Source: Putridiphycobacter sp965230195
GTDB lineage: Bacteria > Bacteroidota > Bacteroidia > Flavobacteriales_D > Crocinitomicaceae
Reading direction: 5' to 3'
NCBI GenBank assembly: GCA_965230195.1
Contig: OZ245997.1
Span: 930,001 to 994,000, forward strand
Length of the DNA: 64,000 nt
Positions within the stretch are counted from its first letter, which is position 1, and each line of letters opens with the position of its first letter. Both the position numbers and the translations under genes were made by a program. The notes below the pieces were generated by a model. That model ran no database searches and had not been told where the DNA came from. It was given only the letters and a program-made list of their open reading frames with translations. Shown piece by piece: positions 43,863 to 54,827 of this stretch.

Positions 43863-44307
43863 ATGCGTCATTTTATCGATCGTCTTAGGGTCTGCCAAAG
43901 TGGTGCTGATACGTGGTGTTCGTGTCATGCTTTGTGGTCCGTTACAGAGAGCTGTTTCGGCAGCTTCTCGACGAAGCGAGCCGCGACGGGTGTGGCTCCC
44001 CGTTGTCTGTTCTCAACAAGAGGCGAAAGGAGGCGGAAAACGACGCCCGAGACCTCCGGGAGGATCACACAGACACTTCAGTCGGTGGGCCTTCGGCGGC
44101 GCTGTCGGCATTAGCTCCGTCGGTTGGGCCTTTATACAAGTGCGTTTCTCAACGAGGTCTGCCATCGGATTTCAGTCCTGTGGCCCTCGGTTATCGAGCA
44201 ATGGCTCTCTGCCAGGATTTCGAGAATTCTCGTCGTCCTTGACGGGTTTCGATCAAGTCAAGACCGATAAGTCATCGAAGGTCGATGGCGCACTCGGCAA
44301 CAGCTAG
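43863..44307 (+). CDS. Small unidentified gene, possible organelle-targeted protein
   Basis: ATG 43863 opens an Arg/Ser/Thr-rich peptide (MRHFIDRLRVCQSGADTWCS, later STKRAATGVAPRCLFSTRGE) that could be a mitochondrial or plastid presequence. A change of frame is needed to reach a short hydrophobic piece (FGGAVGISSVGWAFIQ) and an end KTDKSSKVDGALGNS at 44307. The intron was not found. Another frame (RELFRQLLDEASRDGCGSPL) is also open. I do not recognise the product. Confidence 0.35.
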
Positions 44308-45541
44308 AGACATGCAGCATCTCTTTCCGCCCGTCAACCAGTTTGACAACAAAATCGAGACGTTCCAATGTCTGAGCCACCACATGCAAATCCAAAACGC
44401 CGCCGACTTCGCATGAACCTCGTGCTAATGCATATGCTTGAATGACCTAGATGCACCCATTGTGTTTGAGATCTCACTCTTTGAAAAAGAGAGAGTGACG
44501 GTTACTTGGTTTTCGAACTCCATAAGAAGATTGTGGTGTTCCTTAACTTCATGGATAGCTGCAATTAAATCGGATCTCTGCCCATCATCCTTGCAGGCGG
44601 CTATCGTCGATAACGGCGAACTTTTCCGAGTCACGGACAATTCCATATCGAAGATTAAGTTATCGCTCGTGGAGCCTTCATCTTGTTCCTGCAATGAACG
44701 TCCGAATCGGCGGCGGAATGTAAAGACGTGTTAAGCCGGCTCTCGGTCGCATATGCCGTCCCCGTTCCTTTACAATTTTCGGCATTTCTGTGCTTTGTCA
44801 AGATACGGTGTATGGCGCCTGTGCTTTTTTTGTACTCATGCATAGCGAGCAATCTTGTCCCTCTGATAACCATGTGCCTGATCACTGATATCCTTGATTC
44901 GCTCAACGACAACAGATTAAAAGGATTTGGTGAAAGAGCAAGAGTTGATTGATCATTAAAGCCTCGGACACGTCCAACGAGTTGCCCCGAAGGCAAGGCT
45001 GAATTTTCACAGCCCTGCTTTTAGCCGACCACCAAATCTTGCAGCTTCGCACGAGTCGCTCGATAGACACGCTCTCCGTTTGCAGCCTTGCAGCCAAAAT
45101 CTCCAAAGATATCCACAGATGCGCTCTTTCGGCGTCTAGGCGTTTGCGATGCCGATCGCGTGGTTGGTATGTGGTCAGGCAGCCAGTCGATGTTTCGAGG
45201 AGCCCATCGATCTGTCATACGATGCATTCTGTGGCTGATAAGCGGGGGCGCCCTGTTACGAGAGATCATCATCCACAGCTGTCACGTCAAACATCGCGTC
45301 GAAGGTTTCGCTGGAATCACAGATGTTGATTGGGTCAGGGAAATAAGATTTCACGAAGGTTAAGACACAGAAGCGATATCCTATTCCACCCAACACGTGT
45401 CTGCGGCATGAGAATGGACGAGACATTGCGATCTCTCATACGTCATATCATCGACACTTTACACAGTGAGTTCTGCTAAGGTTGTTGATGATTGTTATGG
45501 TATGTCCCTCCATCTTGTGAAACTAATACGACGGACCGAGA
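44308..45541. other. 1.2 kb with unresolved coding-like pieces
   Basis: Minus-strand frame 44425-44694 (SDLIAAIHEVKEHHNLLMEF) and plus-strand frame 44452-44730 (APIVFEISLFEKERVTVTWF) cover the same DNA and both look plausible. Further right, plus-strand pieces read DALFRRLGVCDADRVVGMWS (about 45118) and GMRMDETLRSLIRHIIDTL (about 45407), suggesting a spliced plus-strand gene ending near 45480. None matches a family I can name. Confidence 0.35.
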
Positions 45542-46321
45542 CTACTTCCTCTCTTCCACATTTGCGGGCTTGGATTTGGCTGGAGCCGCCGGTGTTGCTG
45601 TCGTGGTCGTCGCAGATTTCACAGAGAGTGACATCGTGGAACGGCTGTTTCCGTTCTGGGTGGGAGAAGGTTTCTGGTCAAAAGCAGTAGGGTGTAACTT
45701 GAATCCAAACACCCGAGGGGTGTACTCCACTGTTGGCCTGGGTGGTCGAAGCAACGGATAAGTCATGAGAAGCAAATGTGGAAATGTGGTCCCAAAATAG
45801 GCACCATCGATATTCTCCTGGTACTTTGACCGAGGACAGTAGACATCTTGACATCTCGGACAGAAAATCTTGACAGTCGACTGACGCAGAATATCCGACA
45901 TTCCCACTGGGAGACACGGCTGTCCATTGCAATGCACTCGAGGGCATTTGCCAAAGTCACAGTTCTTGTATTTTTCTAACATCTGACTGAGTCCCCGGGC
46001 CGTCAGTATATATCGAGCATGGATGAGTCCATAGAGCAATTCAGCGGCAGCCTCGATGAGTTCATGCTGTTCTTCAGTAAACTGTTCGCTGCTGGGACTT
46101 TCGGAATCGAGTATCAAATCAAGGGCGTAGTCGTAGTAAGGTACTTGACTAGAGAGTCCACTGAGGTTAAACTCGTCTTGGATATATTCTTCGTCGACGT
46201 CGCAGAAGAACTCGTTTCCGCGAAGACCGGAGTACCAAGAAATCCACGAGGCATCCTCTTCCTCTTCCTCTTCGCCGGAGCCGGTCACTTCAGAATCTTC
46301 AGTTTCGGTTTCAGTGTTCAT
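45542..46321 (-). CDS. CSNK2B: Casein kinase 2 regulatory subunit beta
   Basis: CK2 beta dimerises and assembles with catalytic alpha subunits to form the CK2 holoenzyme. It is a single exon of 259 residues from ATG 46321. After an acidic N-terminus comes the family signature WISWYSGLRGNEFFCDVDEE, then YIQDEFNLSGL, ELLYGLIHARYILTARGL and the four-Cys zinc-binding dimer site CPRVHCNGQPCLP / VKIFCPRCQDVYCPR. DGAYFGTTFPHLLLMTYP and RVFGFKLHPTA follow. A Ser/Thr/Ala-rich tail of about 45 residues extends beyond the usual end. Identity is secure. Confidence 0.97.
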   Translation of the reverse strand: MNTETETEDSEVTGSGEEEEEEDASWISWYSGLRGNEFFCDVDEEYIQDEFNLSGLSSQVPYYDYALDLILDSESPSSEQFTEEQHELIEAAAELLYGLIHARYILTARGLSQMLEKYKNCDFGKCPRVHCNGQPCLPVGMSDILRQSTVKIFCPRCQDVYCPRSKYQENIDGAYFGTTFPHLLLMTYPLLRPPRPTVEYTPRVFGFKLHPTAFDQKPSPTQNGNSRSTMSLSVKSATTTTATPAAPAKSKPANVEERK

Positions 46322-46586
46322 TTTTGAAAGACCAACCAGCAACAACGCAAATTGACGCAACAACTTGACTGACGCAGCAAGGTGCGCATTTAATGACCTT
46401 GCGCTTCGCAGACTTTGCATTTCGCATTTTGAGCCACCGTCGCTTTTAGCAAGGAGCGAGGTTTGTGCTCTTTCCACCCTCGGTGGTGCGTGTCTCGACA
46501 AGGGAATGGACGCAGTGAGGGAATTCGTGTGTGCATTTTAGAGAAAGCGACATTTTCGATTGCGACAAAAGGGCGGGCACGCAACG

Positions 46587-47118
46587 ATGTTGCATGCCGG
46601 CGGCGTCGACGAAACACTCTTTATACAAATACTCCATGCGTACAGTGCGCGGAATCCAGTGGAGCTCATCTCCGACGACGCGTATGACGTGTGCTTGGCG
46701 AGAATGGGGGGCGATACTGCTGCGTCCCCTGAAGAGGGTCAGCTCGCGCAGAACAGTACCGAACTGCAGCATCGTTTCGGAGCAAAACTATTCGTGAGGG
46801 AGCGCACAGGAGGCCAACGCATTCTCGTGGCCGGAACAAAGAAACGCAACTTGGAACTCGTACCCCTACGTCGAGTATTTGCGACGCTGCAGGAACTCGC
46901 GGACGCGAATCACCATAACGCGACACAGCTGAAACAGGCGGTCCGCGCCTTCCATCCATTCCACAGGGCAACGCGACAGGCGTTTTTGGTCGTAGGTCAA
47001 AACGAAGGTATTGGGAATACCAGAGGAAATTGTGCAAGAGTACTGTGACATGGCCATTTCCTCTTTGGCAGGAGACGAATCTCATACACATCGGGAACAG
47101 GAGGAATTCAAAAAGTGA
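46587..47118 (+). CDS. Unidentified two-exon protein
   Basis: ATG 46587 begins MLHAGGVDETLFIQILHAYS. The frame continues through ELQHRFGAKLFVRERTGGQR and VPLRRVFATLQELADANHHN to TQLKQA. A ~55-nt intron (GTCCGC to CGTAG, ending about 47000) then joins to VKTKVLGIPEEIVQEYCDMA, ISSLAGDESHTHREQEEFKK and TGA at 47116-47118. The join keeps frame and gives a sensible helical end. The product of about 157 residues is soluble and mixed helix/strand by eye. I do not recognise it. It lies 23 bp upstream of the zinc-module gene on the same strand. Confidence 0.5.
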
Positions 47119-47141
47119 AACCCTGACCACAACAGCACTCC

Positions 47142-49385
47142 ATGCATCATCACCACAGATGCCATGCCAGGTGTTCAACCTGTGGTGTCATGAAATCCTA
47201 CAAGAGCTTCACGAAACACAAGGATAAACCCTTGGGACTACGATCGAGATGCAAAGCATGTGAATCGAAGGCACGTCAAGACAAGAAAGAGAAATTGGGC
47301 GATGTGCTCGAACTTAAGGTGGAGGAGAAGCCACCTGCGATGCAGAAGAAGGCGAAGAAGAAGGAGTCACACATTGGACTGTCAGGGACGGCGATCTGTG
47401 CAGCATGTGGGGAACGGAAGCCGGTCTATGAGTTTGACAAGGCACGACAGAAGCCCTTTACCCTGAAATGCCATTCTTGTACAGAGGCGAATGCTCCTCT
47501 GATGAGCAAGCACTGCTGCAGCTGTGAACTGGAGCTGCCTTTGGATCATTTCTACCGGGACTCCTACACGAAGGCAGGGTTTCGCCCACGATGCATGGAA
47601 TGCATGAAAGCCCGAAAGGGCACGGGTGTCGATCTGCCAGTCATCGAAGAAGAGGCAGAGATTGGTCAAGTGAACGAGGGGCTCGACGACAATGGCGATT
47701 TCTATTTTCCAACCGTCAAGCCAACGCGGAGCAAGAGAAATCGGCGCAAGAGTCAGAAGACACGCGAGCCCGATTTCATGACATTGGACGATGAGATTGG
47801 AGAGGCTCCGGAGGGTCGGAGACGGGTCTTTCGAGAGAAGAAATCGTCCAAGCGCAGTCGCCGCGTAACCGACGACCGATGCGATCCCTCGGGGGAGGCC
47901 GACGGCCAAGGCAAACTCGCGGCACTGAGTGTACTATCCGTACGACCGACCGAAGAGCGTTGCAAGGGCGAAGGGTCGGAACGCGGAGGAGGAAATAGCA
48001 AGGTGTCGAAGCAGAAGGGGTTGACCGGATGCTCTACGGTTAAGGATAAACAAGGGAACGTGACGAAGTACTGCACCGGATGCTGGCATTTCAAGAAAGC
48101 CAGTGAATTCGGACGCGATGTTTCGAAGCCGAGTGGCCTGCGATCCCGATGTCGCCAGTGCCAGAAACGTGGACGCGACGGGACGCCGAACGGAGGCGTC
48201 GAAGAAAAGACGTCAAATGCAGACGTCGTGCGGAAAAAGATTCCACGAAAGCCGCTTCGAAAGAAGACAGCCATCGTCGAAAAGGTATGTTCCAGATGTG
48301 ACCATCAGAAACCGGTCGGAGAGTTCTATCGCGACAAATCCAAAGAAGATAGCTATGCATCCATCTGCAAAAAATGCGCAAAAGAAGCCAAGAATAAGAC
48401 AGAGAAATCAGTGGAGAAACGCACGACGACGAATTCGATCAACAAATCTGCCCGACAGGGACACGTGCAAGATGTCGACGATGCAGACATGGAGATCGTA
48501 TTGAACTACGTGGATGCATTGCTGCCAGAGAGCTCAGCCGGTTCTGCCGATCCGGGATACGAAGACGAGGATGCGATGATGGCGGATGTGACGTCTGCAC
48601 AGCATCGTGTCTGTGTTGGCTGCCACGTGGACAAGAACTGGATCGAATTCGATGCCAATCCTCTGTTGCCAGACGGCCTTTGTCCCTTGTGCAAGGAATG
48701 TCGCCGAGGCAATGGAATGGCCGGAAGACGCCTATCCAATCGAAAGCTCAGAAGATGCTGTGTGCGCTGCGGACGATCGAAATCCGCGATACATTTCGCC
48801 AAGTCGATCTTCTATCCCAATAGAACGACGCGCGTTTGCCAGAGATGCAGAGACGAGGAAGAGGATCTTCGGCTCGTCGGAACGCCTCGCACCCACAAGA
48901 GGCGTCGTCTGACGCATGGATATCAAGAAGTACTGGATCTTATTGACTTTGAATGCGATGCCTTAAGAGTGCGGGATCCGGGCGGAGGTGAGCATCTGTG
49001 GAATGCCTCCTGTGCCGATTCCGATACCGAGAAGGATTCCGATGAACCGTCTCGGCCAGCATCGCATCGCCGTTTCACATCAGAGAGTGTTCTAAATACA
49101 CAGCTGAAGTCAGATGGACCAAAAAGTGTGACGATCACACATCATGTTCCGTCTAGATGTGAGATGGTCCCATCTTCGCTTGAGAAGTTCGATGGGAACA
49201 ACTTTGTATGGAATGGATATCATTTGAAGAGCACGAAGATGACACAGTTAATGGAGAAGCAGTGCAAACGATGTGGAGAAATGAAGAGCAGGGAATGCTA
49301 TTATCTGGATGACAGTCAGCCTTCAAATCTCAGTTCCCAGTGTATCGAATGCTGTGCCAAAACTGCCACAAAGGGCATCTATTAG
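47142..49385 (+). CDS. Intronless 747-residue protein with eight Cys4 zinc modules
   Basis: One open frame of 747 residues with no intron. Eight modules of the form C-x2-C-x(7-8)-F/Y-x(12-15)-C-x2-C are spread along it: CSTCGVMKSYKSF..RCKAC, CAACGERKPVYEF..CHSC, CCSCELELPLDHF..CMEC, CTGCWHFKKASEF..CRQC, CSRCDHQKPVGEF..CKKC, CVGCHVDKNWIEF..CKEC, CVRCGRSKSAIHF..CQRC and CKRCGEMKSRECY..CIEC. Lys/Arg-rich and acidic linkers separate them. Single modules of this kind are familiar beside HNH nucleases in phages and large DNA viruses, but no HNH motif (HH..N..H) follows here. The start MHHHHRCH is the first ATG. Nuclear nucleic-acid binding is a guess from the basic linkers. Confidence 0.8.
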   Translation: MHHHHRCHARCSTCGVMKSYKSFTKHKDKPLGLRSRCKACESKARQDKKEKLGDVLELKVEEKPPAMQKKAKKKESHIGLSGTAICAACGERKPVYEFDKARQKPFTLKCHSCTEANAPLMSKHCCSCELELPLDHFYRDSYTKAGFRPRCMECMKARKGTGVDLPVIEEEAEIGQVNEGLDDNGDFYFPTVKPTRSKRNRRKSQKTREPDFMTLDDEIGEAPEGRRRVFREKKSSKRSRRVTDDRCDPSGEADGQGKLAALSVLSVRPTEERCKGEGSERGGGNSKVSKQKGLTGCSTVKDKQGNVTKYCTGCWHFKKASEFGRDVSKPSGLRSRCRQCQKRGRDGTPNGGVEEKTSNADVVRKKIPRKPLRKKTAIVEKVCSRCDHQKPVGEFYRDKSKEDSYASICKKCAKEAKNKTEKSVEKRTTTNSINKSARQGHVQDVDDADMEIVLNYVDALLPESSAGSADPGYEDEDAMMADVTSAQHRVCVGCHVDKNWIEFDANPLLPDGLCPLCKECRRGNGMAGRRLSNRKLRRCCVRCGRSKSAIHFAKSIFYPNRTTRVCQRCRDEEEDLRLVGTPRTHKRRRLTHGYQEVLDLIDFECDALRVRDPGGGEHLWNASCADSDTEKDSDEPSRPASHRRFTSESVLNTQLKSDGPKSVTITHHVPSRCEMVPSSLEKFDGNNFVWNGYHLKSTKMTQLMEKQCKRCGEMKSRECYYLDDSQPSNLSSQCIECCAKTATKGIY

Positions 49386-49437
49386 ATGGTTTTATCGATT
49401 TTGATACAGATCTTTAAGTGAACAACGCATCCGTTAG

Positions 49438-49940
49438 TCAGTCAATGTCCTCCAACTTCGCTCGATGTGTAAGGGCATAGACATTGGTGGCCTTTTGACG
49501 TTCGTGGCCTGTCATCTCACTCTTTACATGGCACACTCGATCGAATGACTTACTCTTTCCGGGAATACACACGACGTAGGATGCCTCTAAGAGATACTCC
49601 AAAGATTCGCGCATGGTAGCGACGTTATCAAAGATGTCACTGTCCTGAAAGAATGCAGTTATGAGAGGCTACACTCAAATCCAAGGAAGAAGGAATATGA
49701 CATATAACTCATTCCAGAGCTGAAAGGTCGTAAGTGGTTTCCTGCTTTGATGGAGGACCTTGACAATGTGCGCCGTTTCCGCCGGCACTCCCTCAAGACG
49801 ATAGTGCTCTTCGATCGAGACGATCGCTCGACGGCACAAGACTGCACGAACATACATTTCAATTGTGTCGCCGCGTCGAGAGATACGCACGCACGTCTCA
49901 GAGCATGCCTCCAGCTAGGAAGTGCAGTTTTCGAGAGCAT
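49438..49940 (-). CDS. Winged-helix-like unknown protein
   Basis: The final exon encodes DSDIFDNVATMRESLEYLLE, ASYVVCIPGKSKSFDRVCHV and ERQKATNVYALTHRAKLED, ending TGA at 49438. An AG at the end of a short intron (about 49660) joins it to an exon with SIEEHYRLEGVPAETAHIVK, VLHQSRKPLTTFQLWNEL. The 'KPLTT.QLW' block followed by a helix and 'FDRVCHVK' reads like a winged-helix pair, as in some plant organelle ribosome-associated proteins; this is recalled only. ATG 49940 (MLSKTALPSWRHALRRA) resembles an organelle presequence. The first junction is uncertain. Confidence 0.5.
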
Positions 49941-50022
49941 CTGATAATGAAGAGTGGTTGACGTCGTGATGTGACGCGACGCGTCGCCGTCAACGCGTCC
50001 ATCTTCAGATCCGCTTTTCAGG

Positions 50023-51016
50023 ATGTTGCGCACGACCACCGCCCTCCGCTCGGTAGATCTGCCGCACGCACTGCGTGCACCTTCGCGTTCGTCGCGTTTT
50101 CATGGCACCAAGCGCTTTGGTGTCCAAATGTCGGCCGCGACGAATCAGGAATTGCTAAAGAAGCAGGCGGCGGAGAAAGCTGTCGAATACGTCAAGAGCG
50201 GGATGGTGGTCGGACTCGGCACAGGATCGACAGCATCCTATGCCGTTGAGCGCATCGGCGAATTGCTGAAGGCCGGTGAACTGAAAGACATCGTTGGTGT
50301 GCCAACGTCCACCCGAACATACGAACTCGCCAAGAGTAATGACAGTCCTCTCGTCTTTGTGGATAGACGCGTGATGGGACTGGACATCTGTTCTTCAGGT
50401 CTGAACATTCCATTGGCCACGTTGGATGAACAGCCTCGATTGGATGTGGCGATCGACGGTGCGGATGAAGTGGATCCTGCTTTGGATGTGATTAAGGGAC
50501 GCGGAGGCGCACTGTTGCGCGAAAGAGTGATAGCTGTGATGTGTGAGATCGTTTTTGAGTGAGATGGATGTGGATGTAGATGGTGGAGGCAGCTTCAGAG
50601 AAATTTGTGTGCATTGTGGATGAAACAAAACTCGTTTCACAGTTGGGCGTCGATTCCATTCCGATCGAAGTGGTACAGTTTTGCTACAAGTACAGTCAAA
50701 AGCGCATTCTCGAGGCATTTGGCGGCGAGAGGTCGTGCAAAGCCGTTTTGAGAATGAATGGAGATAAGCCTTACATAACAGACAACTCAAATTACATCAT
50801 CGATCTCTACGTAAATGTAAGACCTGACTGACCCATGGGTCCATGGCTACTCGTGTGTTGACTGGATGTGTGTAGTCTCCACTCTCCAATGCTGCTCAAG
50901 CTGCTGCCCTAGTGGAGAAGATGGAAGGGATTGTTGACCATGGACTATTTCTTGGCATGGTGGATACGTGCATCGTCGCAAAATCAAATGGCATCGAGAT
51001 CAAAGAGAAGATTTAG
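50023..51016 (+). CDS. RPIA: Ribose-5-phosphate isomerase A, plastid-targeted
   Basis: Interconverts ribose-5-phosphate and ribulose-5-phosphate in the Calvin cycle and pentose phosphate pathway. Exons 50023-50535, 50580-50816 and 50876-51016 join in frame over introns of 44 and 59 nt. The N-terminus (MLRTTTALRSVDLPHALRAP) is an Arg/Ser-rich transit peptide. Family blocks: VVGLGTGSTASYAVERIGEL, the catalytic-site segment DVAIDGADEVDPALDVIKGR, GGALLRE, then KFVCIVDETKLV and EKMEGIVDHGLFLGMVDTCI. It is divergent from the winged-helix gene with 82 bp between start codons. Confidence 0.95.
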
Positions 51017-51254
51017 AAGCACGAGGATGCACTTCATTGCCTTTCTTTGTTATCTATCGCCTTTGGGCTTTGACTTCAGAATTTCTGCTCTTGATTTGAT
51101 GTTTAAATAAAACCAATTCCAATGTCTGAAGAGAGTGAGATCAATATTCGTTAACAGATCAGCTGTTCGCAAGTTTTGGCTCTTTAACAATAAAACAGAG
51201 TTCGTTCTTCGTAAATCGCCGTCTCATGTAGCAGACAAGAGGCTTCAGCTTTGT

Positions 51255-54200
51255 TCAATGATGCTGATACGGATAGTGTGGTCCAGGAGGATATTGAGAG
51301 TAGCCTGATGGAGGTGGCGGCTGCTGTCCTTGTTGTTGGGGATAGGGATGCTGCATCTGCTGATCTTGTGGCGGATAGGGATGCTGCATCGGTTGATCTT
51401 GTGGTGGATAGGGGTACGAAGCCGGCTGGTTTGACTGGTAGCTGTGTTGATAGTTTTGCTGATAATTGGGCTGATGATACTGGGGTGCTGGCTGGCCACT
51501 TCCTGGATGAGCATACTGGGGTGCTGGCTGGCCACTTCCTGGATGAGCATACGACATTGGTGTCTGTGCTGTCTGCCCTTGATTACTGTATCCCGGATTT
51601 GGAGGTATGGAATGGGTGGTATTGGGAGAATAGGCAGCTTGCGAAGGCGGATAATGCCCTTGAGGGACATACGGATTATAGAAGGATGAATGCTGCGCGG
51701 AAGGTGGGGGCGGAGAAGGAGGATGATGCGATTGAGGCGGCGGTGGGTAATAGGGGTTAGGACTCTCCACCATGGCATCATGTTGCACAGGCGGAGCAGT
51801 AGGAGGCGCTTGAGGCACATAGGTACTTCCAGGAGGATCAGGCGGCGGTGGCGGCGCTGCTGGAGCCATCGGCTTCTGTGTTCCACTGTCCTGTCTTGTC
51901 TCCATGGGTACTCCAGCATAAGACGGTGTTGTATAGGAAGCAGTGGACACTTGGGTTGGCTGTGGTGGCGATGTCGCATAGGTTGATGGTTCAGAAGGGA
52001 CAGAAGGCGGAGGCACAAACGCTGGTGGTTCTGCAGGAGGCTGAGGAGGTGCAACCATGACCGCAGGCTTTTCTTTGGCCTTCAGCATCTACAAAACCAG
52101 CAGAGATGTATATGTCCTTCATCTTTGCCGAGCATTTTGTGTTCACCTCCAAACGGTCTTCTCTATCCAGCGTTCGAGACAGAATGAAGTCCGTTGTCTG
52201 CTGCTTGAGTTTGTCAACATGTGCCTTGAGGTCCATATAGAAACGCATTCCTTCTCCGAGATTGGTTCGGATGTCATGAAAGGCGGCGATCTGCAGATGG
52301 AGATGCATTGGAAAGGAGGTCACACAATCGCTGTCGTCTTATGCTTACGTTTGCTTTGATCTCCTTGCAGTACTGATCCGTTTTCTGTTTCCATGCCGTA
52401 ATGTCGAATGTTTGTTCAAAGGTGCCGAGTGCTTTGCGAACATACTCAAGCAACTCTGCCTGGTTCTTCAGATTCTCATCGACGTCCTTGATCAGTTCAT
52501 CATACTTCAGCAGCTCCATTTTGAACAATTCTTCGTGAGAACCCACGCCGGTTGCCACGAGTTTTGGCAACAGATTGTCTTTGTTCTTCATTTCTTTCAG
52601 AGATTCTTCCAGTCCCGCCCTCTCTTCCGACATGGCGCCCAACTGATCGACGGCATCTACAAAACACATCATCTCCGCCACTCATGTGCAGCATCGCACT
52701 TTTGAGATTTGCAAGGATCGTCTGTGGCTCCAGATCTGTCGTGTTGACCATGCCAGCTTCCAATTTTGGCAAATGTTCTGCGCAAGAGGTAAGCGAGAGT
52801 AATCCAAGCTTCTCCGTATTCTGTGTCAGCTTCTCTTGGATCACCCGATCACTGTTGTCGGCATTGGTGATGTTCTCCCTACAGCGGCGTGAAGTTTCAG
52901 GAGTGATGCACTCGAAGAATCCCTGTCCCTTACCGATAGGATGAGACGATTTTGCGGAAACCCACTGTCTGTCCAGCCGATGTCTTGGCCGTCCATTGTT
53001 GACCGTATTGCTCTCTGCATTCCGAGTCTTTCGTTGCTTCGTCGTCGAGATCCTGCTCCACCTTATCCAGATCGGCCACGGCAGAATTCTTCAGTCCAGT
53101 CACCTGTGCGACCATCTGAACGTACACACCGCATCAGACCGCAGTTCGCGATCGAATCTTGGGGTGTCTACCTCGACCAGGTATCCTATTCCTCCACACT
53201 GCTCGATCTCTTCCAAGTCTTTTTTCAATCCCTCCGGTATCATAGCTGGATTGGTACTCGTGACAGAATCCAATCGCTCTGGCAGCTCATACTGCTTCAA
53301 ACGCAGTCGTGCTTCGTCTGTGGCTCCATCAAGCTTCGCCATCTGTTTGCGAATGATCTCATCCACCAGATCCGAATACCTTGACAGGGCTTTGGTGCTG
53401 TCCACATTGCATCCAGTTACAAACACGTGGCCAGGAGAGGAGGTACATGGGCTCGGGAATGAGGTCCGAAAAGATGTGCTCGGATGACGCATCCAGGTAC
53501 GCACATGGACTGGGCTTCACAAGGGAGACACCTGTGATCAGGGGCAGCTCATTGAAAGGATGCACTCTCTTTAAGTAGACAGATGCATTGTCCTGAACAC
53601 AGAACTGTCGTTTAAGCACAGACATGGGTAACATACATACTCCTTCAGCTTTCTGCAGTCGCTTGGTGACAGTGGCTGTAAGTTCCTTCAACAATATCGG
53701 CAGAGACTGGGTCATAAATTTTCCATTCTTTAGCAACTTCTGCAGCAACATGGTTGTCTGATTCAGTCGCGAAATCTCTGTCGAGATATCTTCCTTCGAT
53801 CGAGCATCCTCCGCAGCATGATACTGACAGAGTGCTTCGAACAGCCAGCTCTTGCTCTGGACCAAATCCTGAGACCGAGTGCCTCTCGATCGCCTTTATG
53901 TATCAATCCGTCACGCACCTGCCATGACTTGTCGAGATCTTCACGGACAAATGGATTGGCGAGGAATCCCAATGCCTCAGCGTAGATGCCCGAAGCCTGC
54001 TTCGCTACACGGGCAAGAATCAGGGGGCTCTTCTGATCTTTAGATGCAATCCAGTAGACACATTCATGTCCTTGGGCCAACATGAGCTTCTCGGCCATCA
54101 TCAAGAAATCTGCTGTCAGATCTGAGGGCTTTGGATTTTCGACCTTCAGTGCCACGTCCCGTACTTGGGCAAATACAGTGGCTGCTTCCTGCACTTTCAT

Positions 54201-54745
54201 AAATCACTCTTTCTCACACATTCTCACAGGTCACCTGAAAGTTCTTCATGGCTTCTTTGTATGCCGATGACGACTCTCTGTTCTGTTGGGCTGCCGATTG
54301 AGAAAGGTGTGCCGCAATGTTAAACAGAACAGACGCTTTTTCGAAATGGATGTTCAGTTGTTTGCATCGCTTCCTGGGATTCATGGCATTCGTCCAACAG
54401 AAAACCACCTGTGCATGATTCGAATCCCGACTAATGGGAAAACGAGTTTCCATAACAGACAGGGCTCGGTAGTAGCTACACACCATGATGCTGCATAAGC
54501 AGGGAGTCCAGGTAGTGGACTGCGTCATACCTGGCACAAATTTCTTTAGCACCTTCACTCGCTCCTCCGCCGCTGGCGGCGACAACTTCCCTTCGCCTTC
54601 GCGTCACCTCTTCGATGTCTTGTAGAATGTCTGCTGCCTGTTCCTTGCCATAGATTTTGCCAACGTATTTCGAAATGGGTTTTGTGATATCGAGATGGTC
54701 GCTGCGCTTACAGCCAAAGGCCAAAAAATCTGTTGTCGTTGCCAT
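51255..54745 (-). CDS. ALIX/BRO1-domain ESCRT adaptor
   Basis: ALIX-type proteins bind ESCRT-III and sort cargo at multivesicular bodies, in cytokinesis and in membrane repair. From ATG 54745 the BRO1 domain begins MATTTDFLAFGCKRSDHLDI, followed by ARYDAVHYLDSLLMQ, FEKASVLFNIAAHLSQSAAQ, ANPFVREDLDKSWQVRDG and WLFEALCQYHAAEDARSKED. Alpha-helical V-domain exons follow. The last exon is a long Pro/Tyr/Gln-rich tail ending PPGPHYPYQHH at 51255. It includes short internal repeats (YAHPGSGQPAPQ twice; PYPPQDQ-type units). About eight or more introns of 40-65 nt are inferred. Plant and human ALIX share this layout. Not all exon joins were fixed. Confidence 0.9.
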
Positions 54746-54827
54746 GGGGCTGAGATGTGTCCGACGACAAGACGGCCCTGTTTAAATGTAACGCCAAATT
54801 CCTGCATTCCTGATATCCATCTGTCTA

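Noticed and set aside
47382..48381. Minus-strand frames opposite the zinc-module gene
   Set aside because: They are antisense shadows of the long plus-strand frame with its regular Cys spacing.
51245..52054. Open frames opposite or offset to the ALIX proline-rich tail
   Set aside because: Low-complexity Pro/Gln coding keeps other frames open. The ALIX exon is supported by its BRO1-domain exons.
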